Origin: Oscillospiraceae bacterium
Lineage (GTDB): Bacteria > Bacillota > Clostridia > Oscillospirales > Acutalibacteraceae
Direction of reading: 5' to 3'
Length of the DNA: 64,000 bases
Assembly (NCBI GenBank): GCA_015066445.1
Contig: SVOK01000002.1
Span: 62,001 to 126,000, forward strand
How positions within the stretch are numbered: the stretch's first letter is position 1; the number at the start of each line of letters is the position of its first letter. The translations under genes and the position numbers were made by a program. The notes under the pieces are model-generated. The model worked only from the letters and a program-made list of their open reading frames with translations, searched no databases and had not been told where the DNA came from. Shown in pieces: positions 1 through 7,670 of this stretch.

Positions 1-516
1 ATCTAAAACAAGAGCCTTTTTATGTGATGAACCTTTTTGTATTGCATTCTCTGCTTTAGCACGATAACTATCTAATAATGCTTCATATTTTTTTCTGAAT
101 TTTTCTGTGTACAAAGAGTGATTTTTAACTAAAGTATCATCTATATAAATACAAGCTTTATTACCAAACCATCCATAATATATTCCTAGTGAAATATCTT
201 CTTTTATATCGGTTCTTTCCTTGGTTCCCGATTGTTCAAAATTAATGTTTGGAATAATATTTTTAGCCGAGCCTTTATTCCCAATAAATAGAAATTTTTG
301 ACGAGAAGACGTGTGAGCACGGTTGTCACGATATATTTCATTTGTCCAAATAGCTGTATCAACCGAACCGTCGGTAATGCCAATAATTTTGGTTTTATCG
401 TTACCTTCTTCGGAAATATCATCTGCAACACTAATTAGCATAGACAAATATTCGCAATAAACATCTGTGTCCGTATCCCCAACAATTATTAATTTTTTTG
501 GTGTTCCACTAAACAT
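1..516 (-). CDS. Hypothetical protein, N-terminal 172 residues (runs off left edge)
   Basis: Reading the minus strand from an ATG at 516 gives an open frame to the window edge with no stop. An AGGAG ribosome site lies eight bases upstream and a good promoter precedes it, so the start is well supported. The visible protein begins MFSGTPKKLIIVGDTD, a hydrophobic beta strand followed by an Asp-rich turn that could be a Rossmann-like start, and it contains FLFIGNKGSAKN near residue 80 and a charged, helix-prone stretch near residue 135. There is no signal peptide or membrane segment. I do not recognise the family. The gene looks more AT-rich than the rest of the window, which may point to recent acquisition; that is an inference by eye. 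Confidence 0.7.
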   Translation of the reverse strand, partial: MFSGTPKKLIIVGDTDTDVYCEYLSMLISVADDISEEGNDKTKIIGITDGSVDTAIWTNEIYRDNRAHTSSRQKFLFIGNKGSAKNIIPNINFEQSGTKERTDIKEDISLGIYYGWFGNKACIYIDDTLVKNHSLYTEKFRKKYEALLDSYRAKAENAIQKGSSHKKALVLD

Positions 517-544
517 ATTATTTTTCTCCTTGTTATTTTTTTAC

Positions 545-573
545 ATTATATCATTTCAAAAATCAAAGTGCAA
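545..573 (-). promoter_or_regulatory. Sigma-A type promoter of the left-edge gene
   Basis: On the minus strand TTGCAC (573-568) and TATAAT (550-545) are separated by exactly 17 bases. It lies about 30 bases upstream of the ATG at 516. The -10 is a perfect consensus match. Confidence 0.65.
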
Positions 574-609
574 GTTTTCATATTATTTACACAGGTTTTT
601 AGATAAACA

Positions 610-653
610 AACGACCTTGTGTAACACGTAACTGTGTGTTACACAAGGTCGTT
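610..653. repeat. 44-bp region with perfect 18-bp inverted repeat
   Basis: Arms at 610-627 and 636-653 are perfectly complementary, with an 8-base loop (628-635). It lies 95 bases beyond the stop of the GMP synthase gene and upstream of the left-edge gene, so it could serve as the terminator of the former. However, the minus-strand tail is a weak T run, whereas the plus-strand side continues into TTTCTTATTTTTTC, although no plus-strand gene ends here. A mobile-element remnant is the alternative. Confidence 0.55.
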
Positions 654-747
654 GATTTCTTATTTTTTCTTAGGGCAACTCAGGATATCAATTTTTACCC
701 TTTTGGAAGAAACCCGCGATGAGAGGGGTTACCCTGAAATATCCCGA

Positions 748-1749
748 TTATTCCCATTCGATAGTGCCGATGGGTTTTGGTGTCAGATCCATAAGAACTC
801 GGTTAATGCCTTCAACCTCGTGGGTGATGCGGTCGGTTATGTGATGGAGCAGGGGGTAGGGGATTTCTTCGATAGTAGCGCTCATTGCGTCGGTAGTGTT
901 AATCGCGCGGATAATTGCGGGCCAGCCTTCGTAACGGCTTTCATCTTTAACGCCAACGCTCTTAATATCGGGGATAACCACGAAATACTGCCAAACCTTG
1001 CCGGCAAGACCGTTTTTATCGAATTCTTCTCTAAGTATTGCATCAGCCTCTCTAAGAGCATGAAGTCTGTCCCTTGTGATAGCGCCGAGACAGCGAACAC
1101 CAAGGCCCGGACCCGGGAAGGGCTGACGGTAAACCATTGCGTGGGGAAGACCCAAAGCCTCGCCCACAACACGAACCTCATCCTTGAAGAGCAGTTTTAT
1201 AGGCTCAACAAGCTCGAACTGCAAGTCTTCGGGGAGACCGCCAACGTTGTGGTGTGATTTAACTGCTTTTTTGCCTTCTGCTTGCTTTACGCTTTCGAGG
1301 ATATCAGGATAAATAGTTCCCTGAGCCAGAAAAGAGATATCGTCCAACTTGCGGGCTTCATCAGCAAAAACATTAATAAATTCTGCACCGATGATTTTTC
1401 TTTTCCTTTCAGGGTCAGAAACGCCAGCGAGTAAATCGAGGAAACGGTCGGTAGCATCAACATAAACAAGGTTAGCATCAAGCTCGTTACCGAACATTTC
1501 AATAACAGCTTCGCTTTCACCCTTGCGCATAAGACCGTGGTTAACGTGAACGCATACCAATTGCTTGCCGATAGCCTTAATAAGAAGTGCGGCTACAACC
1601 GAGCTGTCAACACCGCCTGAAAGCGCTAAAAGCACCTTTTTGTCGCCAACCTGAGCGCGAACCTCGGCAATTTGCTTCTCGATAAAAGCATTAGCTAATT
1701 CTTTTGTGGTAATACGAGACATTGAATCAGGACGTACATTACTGCTCAT
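748..1749 (-). CDS. guaA: GMP synthase, stand-alone ATP-pyrophosphatase (synthetase) subunit
   Basis: Converts XMP to GMP with ATP and ammonia, the last step of guanine nucleotide synthesis. The PP-loop SGGVDSS is at residues 44-50, followed by the domain signature KSHHNVGGLPEDL near residue 165 and the C-terminus KPIGTIEWE typical of GuaA dimerisation domains. The protein has 333 residues; bacterial GuaA normally has about 510 because a glutamine amidotransferase domain precedes this part. That domain is absent here and only 20 bases separate the start from the preceding gene, so nothing has been split off locally. The arrangement matches the two-subunit enzyme known from archaea (family knowledge); the partner must lie elsewhere, or free ammonia is used. 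The start has a GGGAGGA ribosome site. Confidence 0.93.
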   Translation of the reverse strand: MSSNVRPDSMSRITTKELANAFIEKQIAEVRAQVGDKKVLLALSGGVDSSVVAALLIKAIGKQLVCVHVNHGLMRKGESEAVIEMFGNELDANLVYVDATDRFLDLLAGVSDPERKRKIIGAEFINVFADEARKLDDISFLAQGTIYPDILESVKQAEGKKAVKSHHNVGGLPEDLQFELVEPIKLLFKDEVRVVGEALGLPHAMVYRQPFPGPGLGVRCLGAITRDRLHALREADAILREEFDKNGLAGKVWQYFVVIPDIKSVGVKDESRYEGWPAIIRAINTTDAMSATIEEIPYPLLHHITDRITHEVEGINRVLMDLTPKPIGTIEWE

Positions 1750-1769
1750 TATTTTTTCCTCCCGTATAA

Positions 1770-2969
1770 TTAATTGGTATAGTTATCAAAGTAGCCTTGA
1801 ACAAGAACAACAGGAGTACCCTTATCACCTGAGCCGCTTGTTAAGTCACAAAGAGAGCCGATAAGGTCGGTGAGCTGACGAGGAGTTGTACCCTGAGCTG
1901 CCATATTACCTACAAGGCTGCCGGATTTTGCTTTGATACTGTCTGAAATAGCTTTTTTAAGCTCGTCACCCGAAAGATTGCTGAAGTCGTTATCAGCCAA
2001 ATATTTAAGCTTTAACTCGTTAGGAGTACCGATAAGTCCGTCAGTAAATGCAGGAGAAACAACGGGGTCGGCAAGCTCCCAAATCTTACCCTTGGGATCT
2101 TTAAATGCGCCGTCACCGTAAATCATAACCTCAACATGCTTGCCTGTAGCGTCTAAGATACGCTTCTGAATATCAAGAACTAAAGGCTGGCAGTCGCGTG
2201 GGAAAAGCTTAATCTTGCCCTCGGTAGACTTATTGGAGCCTAAAAGACCATATTTTTCATTAAATCCGCTTCCGTTAACAGGTGCGGTGAGAATTTCATC
2301 AAGACCGCAAACAATTTTAGCGCCTGCTGCCTTTAAAAGACGTTTGGTACGAGCACGGGTGTGGATATCGCAAGTGAGAACACAGTCAGTATAATTAAGA
2401 ATAGCTTTAGGCTGATTAGCGAATATAATTTCAACCTCTGCGCCACATTCCTTAATAAGGTTCTGATAGTATTCCACATAGTCAACGCCTGTGAATTCAA
2501 GCGGGTGTACACCGAACACTTCGCGGTAACGCTCAAGAGACAAAACATCAGAATGAGGATTGATTCCTGCCTCGTCGATTTTATCCCAATCGGCAAGCTC
2601 ATTACCAACCTCATCAGAGGGGTATGCAAGCATAAGAACTATCTTTTTTGCTCCCTTTGCAATACCTTTAAGGCAAATTGCAAAACGGTTACGGGAAAGA
2701 ATCGGGAAAATAACGCCAATTGTGCCGCCACCTAATTTAGCCTTAACATCAGCGGCAATATCATCAACAGATGCGTAGTTACCCTGAGCACGTGCGGCTA
2801 TTGATTCTGTGAGAGAAATAACGTCACGGTCACGAAGCTCAAAGCCCTCAATCTCAGCGGCTTCAAGAACGCTTGTTGTGACTATTTCAGCAAGGTTATC
2901 ACCCTCACGGATAATGGGACAGCGGATACCTCTTGATACGGTACCTACACGGCGTGTGTTATCTGACAT
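1770..2969 (-). CDS. CofE-like gamma-glutamyl ligase (F420-0:L-glutamate ligase family)
   Basis: The N-terminal half has the F420 ligase fold signature: a GIRCPIIREGDNLAEI segment (residues 14-29) and a DVISLTESIAARAQGNY segment near 49-65, equivalent to the nucleotide and metal-binding region of CofE. At 399 residues it is longer than archaeal CofE (about 250); the C-terminal part contains EVMIYGDGAFKDPKGKIWELADP. CofE adds glutamate to coenzyme F420, but F420 is not generally made by Firmicutes, so the true acceptor here is unknown. It is probably co-transcribed with the downstream GMP synthase subunit (20-base gap). A GAGGAG ribosome site precedes the ATG. The family call is fairly sure; the substrate is not. 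Confidence 0.75.
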   Translation of the reverse strand: MSDNTRRVGTVSRGIRCPIIREGDNLAEIVTTSVLEAAEIEGFELRDRDVISLTESIAARAQGNYASVDDIAADVKAKLGGGTIGVIFPILSRNRFAICLKGIAKGAKKIVLMLAYPSDEVGNELADWDKIDEAGINPHSDVLSLERYREVFGVHPLEFTGVDYVEYYQNLIKECGAEVEIIFANQPKAILNYTDCVLTCDIHTRARTKRLLKAAGAKIVCGLDEILTAPVNGSGFNEKYGLLGSNKSTEGKIKLFPRDCQPLVLDIQKRILDATGKHVEVMIYGDGAFKDPKGKIWELADPVVSPAFTDGLIGTPNELKLKYLADNDFSNLSGDELKKAISDSIKAKSGSLVGNMAAQGTTPRQLTDLIGSLCDLTSGSGDKGTPVVLVQGYFDNYTN

Positions 2970-3052
2970 AAAAATCGTCTCCTCTTTAGGCTGACGAGAA
3001 CAAAGCTCGTCCCACCCAGAAATAAATCATTTATAAACATTAATACCAGAAT

Positions 3053-3081
3053 ATTATATACGATTTTTTTTAAGCTTGCAA
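3053..3081 (-). promoter_or_regulatory. Promoter of the CofE-like/guaA operon, with leader hairpin
   Basis: Minus-strand TTGCAA (3081-3076), 17-base spacer, TATAAT (3058-3053). The leader then holds a six-pair hairpin, GACGAG at 2993-2998 with CTCGTC at 3006-3011, about 24 bases before the start codon. No known riboswitch was recognised in the leader. Confidence 0.65.
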
Positions 3082-3200
3082 TAGTATAGAAAAAATTTTT
3101 TTCATATAAAATAAATTTTTCTGTATTTTTCAAAAAAATTTATTTCAGGTATTAATAATATGGTGAAAATAATTAAAAAATAAATCGCCTTTTTGCCTCT

Positions 3201-5027
3201 TTATTCCACTGTTACAGACTTGGCAAGATTTCGCGGTTTATCAATATCGCAACCGTTTTGCAGGGCAACATAATAGGCCAGAAGCTGAAAGGGTATAACC
3301 TCTAACGAAGCTATAAGCAACGGATTGGTAGCAGGAAAGTTAAGAGTTTTGATTTTATCGTCTTTAAAATTAAAATCCCTGTCAGCCACACAGGCCAAAA
3401 CTCTGGCGCCTCTTGCTCCTACCTCTTTAATATTACTTAAGGTTTTATCATGAAGCCTTTTACAGCCGCATAATGCCACAACAGGTGTTCCGTCTTCAAT
3501 AAGTGATATTGTGCCATGCTTAAGCTCGCCTGCGGCATAAGCCTCGGAATGGATATAGGAAATTTCCTTTAATTTGAGGGAGGCTTCAAGTGACACGGCA
3601 TAATCGATGTTTCTGCCAATAAAAAATATCGATTTAGCATTCGCAAAATCTTGCGCTATATCTTGGATTAAAGATTTTTGGGATAAAATTTTGCTGATTT
3701 TTTGAGGAATGAGCGGTAATTCATCATTCAGGGCTTTTAATTGTTCTTTATTTGCAGTGCCAAGAATATTTGCCGCCCAAATTCCTAAAAGATAAAGCAC
3801 TATAAGCTGAGTGGAATAGCCCTTTGTTGTGGCAACAGCGATTTCAGGACCTGCTCTTGTATAAAGCACATCGTCAGCCGCTTTTGCAATAGAACTGCCG
3901 ACAACATTTACAACTGCTAATATATGAGAGCCCATTTTCTTTGCCTCTTTAAGGGCAGCCAGGCTGTCCGCAGTTTCGCCCGACTGGCTTATAACAACGG
4001 TCAGGGTATTGCTGTCTATTATAGGGTTGCGGTAACGGAATTCGCTTGCCAGCTCCACATTCACAGGGATTCTTAAAAGCTCCTCTAAAACATATTTTCC
4101 TACCGCTCCTGCGTGATAGGCAGAGCCGCAGGCAACGATTTCAATTTTATTTATTTTTTTGAGCTTTTGCTCGGTAAGCTTAATATTGCCCAAAGTTATT
4201 TCACCATTTTTATTATAGCTTTCAAGCGTTTTTTTAACGCAATCGGGTTGTTCCATTATTTCTTTCATCATAAAATGGTCATACCCGCTTTTTTGCGCCG
4301 AAGAAATATCCCAGTCTATAACCGAAATACGCTTGTTTGCCATAGCGCCCTCGCTATCATAGATTTCAACAGAGGCAGGAGTTAAAAAAGCGGTTTCACC
4401 GTCTTCAAGGTAAATCACATTTTTAGTGTGTGATACAAGCGCCGTTACATCTGAGGCAACAAGATTACAGTTTTCCCCAATGCCTAATATAAGCGGGCTA
4501 AAGCGCTTTGCGGCGATGAGAGTCTCAGGGGAGTCTGCGCATATAATCCCCAAAGCGAAAGAACCTTCAAGTTTTTTTAAAGTGGCGGTAACAGCGGCTT
4601 TAATATCACCCTTGTAATATTTTTGCAACAGCATAGGTATAACCTCAGTATCGGTTTCGCTTGTAAACTGGAAGCCGTCATCAATAAGCTCTTGCTTTAA
4701 AACAGAATAGTTTTCTATAATTCCATTGTGAACAACCGCGAATTTTCGGTCATTGCTTAAATGCGGGTGTGAGTTTTCTAAAGATGGTGCACCGTGAGTT
4801 GCCCAGCGGGTGTGACCTATACCAAGAGAGCCTTTTATATTATTGCCATTGCTTGTTTGTGCAAAAAGAGTTTCTATTCTTTCTATTGTTTTACTGATTT
4901 CAAAGCTTTTATCATGCAGTACAGCAATTCCTGCAGAATCATAGCCTCGGTATTCAAGCTTTTCGAGTCCGTTAAGCAAAAATTCTGCTGCTGAGGATTT
5001 GCCTGTATATCCAACTATTCCGCACAT
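3201..5027 (-). CDS. glmS: Glutamine-fructose-6-phosphate aminotransferase (isomerizing)
   Basis: Makes glucosamine-6-phosphate from fructose-6-phosphate and glutamine, the entry to cell-wall amino sugars. The N-terminal nucleophile Cys2 (MCGIVGYTG) begins a class II amidotransferase domain (to about residue 215), followed by two SIS sugar-isomerase domains (about 290-420 and 455-595) and the usual C-terminus LAKSVTVE. The length of 608 residues is normal. Many Gram-positive glmS genes are preceded by the self-cleaving glmS ribozyme; the AT-rich 170 bases upstream here contain no such structured element, so control must differ. A GGTGATA ribosome site precedes the ATG. It is a single-gene unit as far as can be seen. 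Confidence 0.96.
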   Translation of the reverse strand: MCGIVGYTGKSSAAEFLLNGLEKLEYRGYDSAGIAVLHDKSFEISKTIERIETLFAQTSNGNNIKGSLGIGHTRWATHGAPSLENSHPHLSNDRKFAVVHNGIIENYSVLKQELIDDGFQFTSETDTEVIPMLLQKYYKGDIKAAVTATLKKLEGSFALGIICADSPETLIAAKRFSPLILGIGENCNLVASDVTALVSHTKNVIYLEDGETAFLTPASVEIYDSEGAMANKRISVIDWDISSAQKSGYDHFMMKEIMEQPDCVKKTLESYNKNGEITLGNIKLTEQKLKKINKIEIVACGSAYHAGAVGKYVLEELLRIPVNVELASEFRYRNPIIDSNTLTVVISQSGETADSLAALKEAKKMGSHILAVVNVVGSSIAKAADDVLYTRAGPEIAVATTKGYSTQLIVLYLLGIWAANILGTANKEQLKALNDELPLIPQKISKILSQKSLIQDIAQDFANAKSIFFIGRNIDYAVSLEASLKLKEISYIHSEAYAAGELKHGTISLIEDGTPVVALCGCKRLHDKTLSNIKEVGARGARVLACVADRDFNFKDDKIKTLNFPATNPLLIASLEVIPFQLLAYYVALQNGCDIDKPRNLAKSVTVE

Positions 5028-5200
5028 ATTATCACCTTTTTGAAAAATATAAATATTATATATATGTTTTCCATTTTTCTGCTTTTAAAACAAAAAAGTA
5101 ATATTTATATTTTATCTTATTAAAGGCAGGTGAATAAATTTTTTGATTTAAGTTTCAAATCGTGCAACCCGAAGCTGTTTTAATAATTTTTTATAAAACA

Positions 5201-5224
5201 AAAACCGCCCCGAAGGGACGGTTT
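5201..5224 (-). terminator. Intrinsic terminator of secDF
   Basis: Minus strand reads AAACCGTCCC, a TTCG tetraloop, then GGGCGGTTTT, closing a ten-pair stem with one U-G wobble, followed by a T-rich tail. It starts 13 bases after the secF stop. Confidence 0.88.
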
Positions 5225-5237
5225 AAAGTTTTTAAAC

Positions 5238-6158
5238 TTATGCGGCTTTCTTTGCGCGGCTTCTTTTCCAGATAACCCACAACGGACCTGCAATAAAGAG
5301 GGAGGAAATACCACCCGAAATAATACCGAATGCCATAGGAATAGCAAAGGTGCGCAGGCTCTGTAAACCGAACAGCTCAGAAACAACAACAATGGTCATA
5401 ACTGCAAGGAAGGTTGTAACGCTTGTTACAACGTTTCTCTTGAAGGTCTGATTTATACTGTCATTAACAAGCTCACCGATTTCACCCTGCGGGTTAAGAC
5501 GTCTGTTCTCACGAACACGGTCATAAATAACGATGGTATCGTTAAGGGAGTAACCCAAAATGGTGAGTACAACTGCCATATAGTTAGAGTCGATCTGGAG
5601 ACCGAAGAATACGCAGGTGAAGAAAGTAACGAACACGTCAAACACAAGTGCTACAAGAGCGGTAAGAGCTGCGGAAACACCGCCTATCTTTCTGAAACGG
5701 AAGCCTACATAAATCACAACCAAAACAGCGGTGATGATTACGGCAACCAAGCTCTTGAGTAAGAAGGTTCCTGCAAGAGTAGGACTAACTGAGGTTGAGT
5801 TGTAAACAGTGATTTTATTATCCTTGAACTTCTCAGTAAGGGCTTTTGTAAGAGCTTCCTGATCTTCAGCAGAAAGAGCATTTTTACCAACAAGAGAAAT
5901 TTCAAAGGTCTTTGTGTCACCTGCGATAGAGGTACTCTTTGTAAGTTCAAACTTGGGCTCAAGTTTTTCATCAACAACTGCTTTGATATCGGCGTCCTTA
6001 AGCTCGCCTGTGTAAGAATATGAAATTTTTGTACCGCCGCGGAAGTTGATATCAAGATTAACACCGAAGATACCTGCTACTACAGCGCCTGCTAAAAATA
6101 TAACAGCATAAACTATAATTACCTTTAAAAAGGCCTTATTAAAATCTATTTTACGCAT
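5238..6158 (-). CDS. secF: Protein translocase subunit SecF
   Basis: Membrane partner of SecD, which uses the proton motive force to help pull secreted proteins through SecYEG. It has 306 residues with an N-terminal membrane helix (about 11-31), the conserved DINFRGGTKISYSY motif (37-50), a periplasmic-type loop, and five further membrane helices with the SYSLNDTIVIYDRVREN signature typical of SecF. The start overlaps the end of secD by eight bases, which points to translational coupling. It is the last gene of the unit, ahead of a clear terminator. Confidence 0.96.
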   Translation of the reverse strand: MRKIDFNKAFLKVIIVYAVIFLAGAVVAGIFGVNLDINFRGGTKISYSYTGELKDADIKAVVDEKLEPKFELTKSTSIAGDTKTFEISLVGKNALSAEDQEALTKALTEKFKDNKITVYNSTSVSPTLAGTFLLKSLVAVIITAVLVVIYVGFRFRKIGGVSAALTALVALVFDVFVTFFTCVFFGLQIDSNYMAVVLTILGYSLNDTIVIYDRVRENRRLNPQGEIGELVNDSINQTFKRNVVTSVTTFLAVMTIVVVSELFGLQSLRTFAIPMAFGIISGGISSLFIAGPLWVIWKRSRAKKAA

Positions 6159-7530
6159 TTTTCTTACCTCCGTAAAAAGCGGGATTTCTGAAGAGCTTAA
6201 GCTGAGAAATGCTCTTTAACATAAACTTGGAAGCAAGAACACCCATTATAAGGTTGAAGATAGTACCTACAAGCAAGGTATAACCGAAGGAGTAGATAGC
6301 ACCTGTAACCTGAGATCCGAAGAGGGACATAAGGGGTGAGAAGATTTTTGCGAGTAAGCTGTCGGGAGTACCGAAAGCGCCCATGAGTACAACGGATACG
6401 AGGATAATGGTAACGTTACCGTCGATAACAGCGCTGAGACTGTTCTTAAAGCCGCTGTCGATAGCGCCGTCAATAGTTTTACCCTTTTTAAATTCTTCAC
6501 GGATACGCTCTGCGGCGATAACGTTACAGTCAACACCAACGCCGACGGAAAGAATGATACCTGCAATACCGGGGATAGTAAGAGTAAAGCTGTCCGCACC
6601 GCCGAAGTAGCCCGAGATACAAGCAATAGAGCCTGCAAGCTGACCTAAAAGCGCAATTGCGGCAATAACACCGTTAAGACGGTAAAGAGCTATCATAAGT
6701 AAGCAAACAAGAGCGAATGCTATTGAGCCTGCGATAAGCATAACTCGTAAAGCATCAGAGCCAAGAGTAGGGGAAATTACCTGAAGCTTGCTATCGTCAA
6801 CAGTAAGAGCAAAGGGGAGTGAGCCCGCATTGATTTTATCAGCCAATTCCTTTGCGGCTTCAGCGCTTTCCATACCGCTTATCATAGCCTCGCCTGTGGT
6901 GATAACCTCGTTTACTGTGGGAGCGGAAATCATAGTTTCGTCCATCCAGATAGAGATTACAGAGCCCTTGAGTCTTGAAGTGGCAGCACTGAATTTGGTT
7001 GTACCTGCATCTGTAAGCTTTAAGGATACGATAGGCTGATTTGTTTCCTGATTAAGAGAGGCCTCAGCCTTTTGAATATCAGTAGCGCCGCTTAAAATTA
7101 CGGTTTCGTTTGATTCACCCTCACAGAAGGTAAGCAAAGCGGTTTCGCCCAATTCCTGCACTGCAGCTGCCGCATCAAAATTGCTTTCTTCAGCGGCCCA
7201 GGGGAAACGAACGATTATCTGATGGTTGTCAGAATCGGTGTAAACCTCATAGTCGGTTATGTTCTGATTAACCATACGGGTTTCGATAATTGATTTAGCG
7301 GCTTCCATATCCTCTTTTGTGATATCAACATCTTCCTTATCAGGAGAGAAAACGGCTTCAACACCGCCCCTGATATCAATACCCCAACGGATATCTTCAG
7401 CGCCTTTAACATAAACCTTTCTTGTATCGCCGTAATAGTTTTCAATTCCGAAAAAGGCTGTATATGTAAGTGCCAGAATCAGAAGGAAGACTATAAAAAA
7501 TACCGGCTTGCCTGTTCTTTTGGACTTCAT
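6151..7530 (-). CDS. secD: Protein translocase subunit SecD
   Basis: Works with SecF in preprotein export. The N-terminal helix (about residues 9-25 from the chosen start) is followed by the DIRGGVEAVF motif, a large extracytoplasmic domain, and five helices with the GVGVDCNVIAAERIREEF signature. I place the start at the ATG at 7530 rather than the in-frame ATG at 7545, because GGAGG (7544-7540) lies inside the longer reading and is correctly spaced for 7530. The protein then has 459 residues. Unlike in some Gram-positives, SecD and SecF are separate proteins here. Confidence 0.95.
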   Translation of the reverse strand: MKSKRTGKPVFFIVFLLILALTYTAFFGIENYYGDTRKVYVKGAEDIRWGIDIRGGVEAVFSPDKEDVDITKEDMEAAKSIIETRMVNQNITDYEVYTDSDNHQIIVRFPWAAEESNFDAAAAVQELGETALLTFCEGESNETVILSGATDIQKAEASLNQETNQPIVSLKLTDAGTTKFSAATSRLKGSVISIWMDETMISAPTVNEVITTGEAMISGMESAEAAKELADKINAGSLPFALTVDDSKLQVISPTLGSDALRVMLIAGSIAFALVCLLMIALYRLNGVIAAIALLGQLAGSIACISGYFGGADSFTLTIPGIAGIILSVGVGVDCNVIAAERIREEFKKGKTIDGAIDSGFKNSLSAVIDGNVTIILVSVVLMGAFGTPDSLLAKIFSPLMSLFGSQVTGAIYSFGYTLLVGTIFNLIMGVLASKFMLKSISQLKLFRNPAFYGGKKNA

Positions 7531-7590
7531 TGGCAAATCCTCCAACTTGTATCAAATTTAAATTCCACTAATGCGGTAATATACTTTAAT

Positions 7591-7619
7591 ATTATACATA
7601 AAAAGCAATATAAAGTCAA
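7591..7619 (-). promoter_or_regulatory. Promoter of secD-secF
   Basis: Minus-strand TTGACT (7619-7614), 17-base spacer, TATAAT (7596-7591). It sits about 60 bases before the secD ribosome site. Confidence 0.75.
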
Positions 7620-7626
7620 CAGTAAA

Positions 7627-7660
7627 AAATACAGCCGAAAATTTAATATCGGCTGTATTT
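7627..7660 (-). terminator. Terminator of the thrS-aminotransferase operon
   Basis: A perfect 12-pair stem (AAATACAGCCGA at 7627-7638, complement at 7649-7660) with a 10-base loop and a T run on the minus strand. It begins about ten bases beyond the aminotransferase stop and just upstream of the secD promoter. Confidence 0.85.
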
Positions 7661-7670
7661 TAATGCTATT

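Noticed and set aside
634-1257. 207-codon plus-strand open frame
   Set aside because: It lies entirely antisense to the GMP synthase gene and begins inside the 18-bp inverted repeat without a ribosome site; a shadow frame.
748-1749. guaA truncated by a frameshift at its 5' end
   Set aside because: The gene has its own start and ribosome site 20 bases after an intact unrelated gene, and no amidotransferase remnants are seen upstream.
2993-3011. Riboswitch in the CofE-like gene leader
   Set aside because: Only a single six-pair hairpin is visible; there is not enough conserved structure for any known class.
5028-5200. glmS ribozyme
   Set aside because: The region upstream of glmS is AT-rich and lacks the GC-rich pseudoknotted core expected for the ribozyme.
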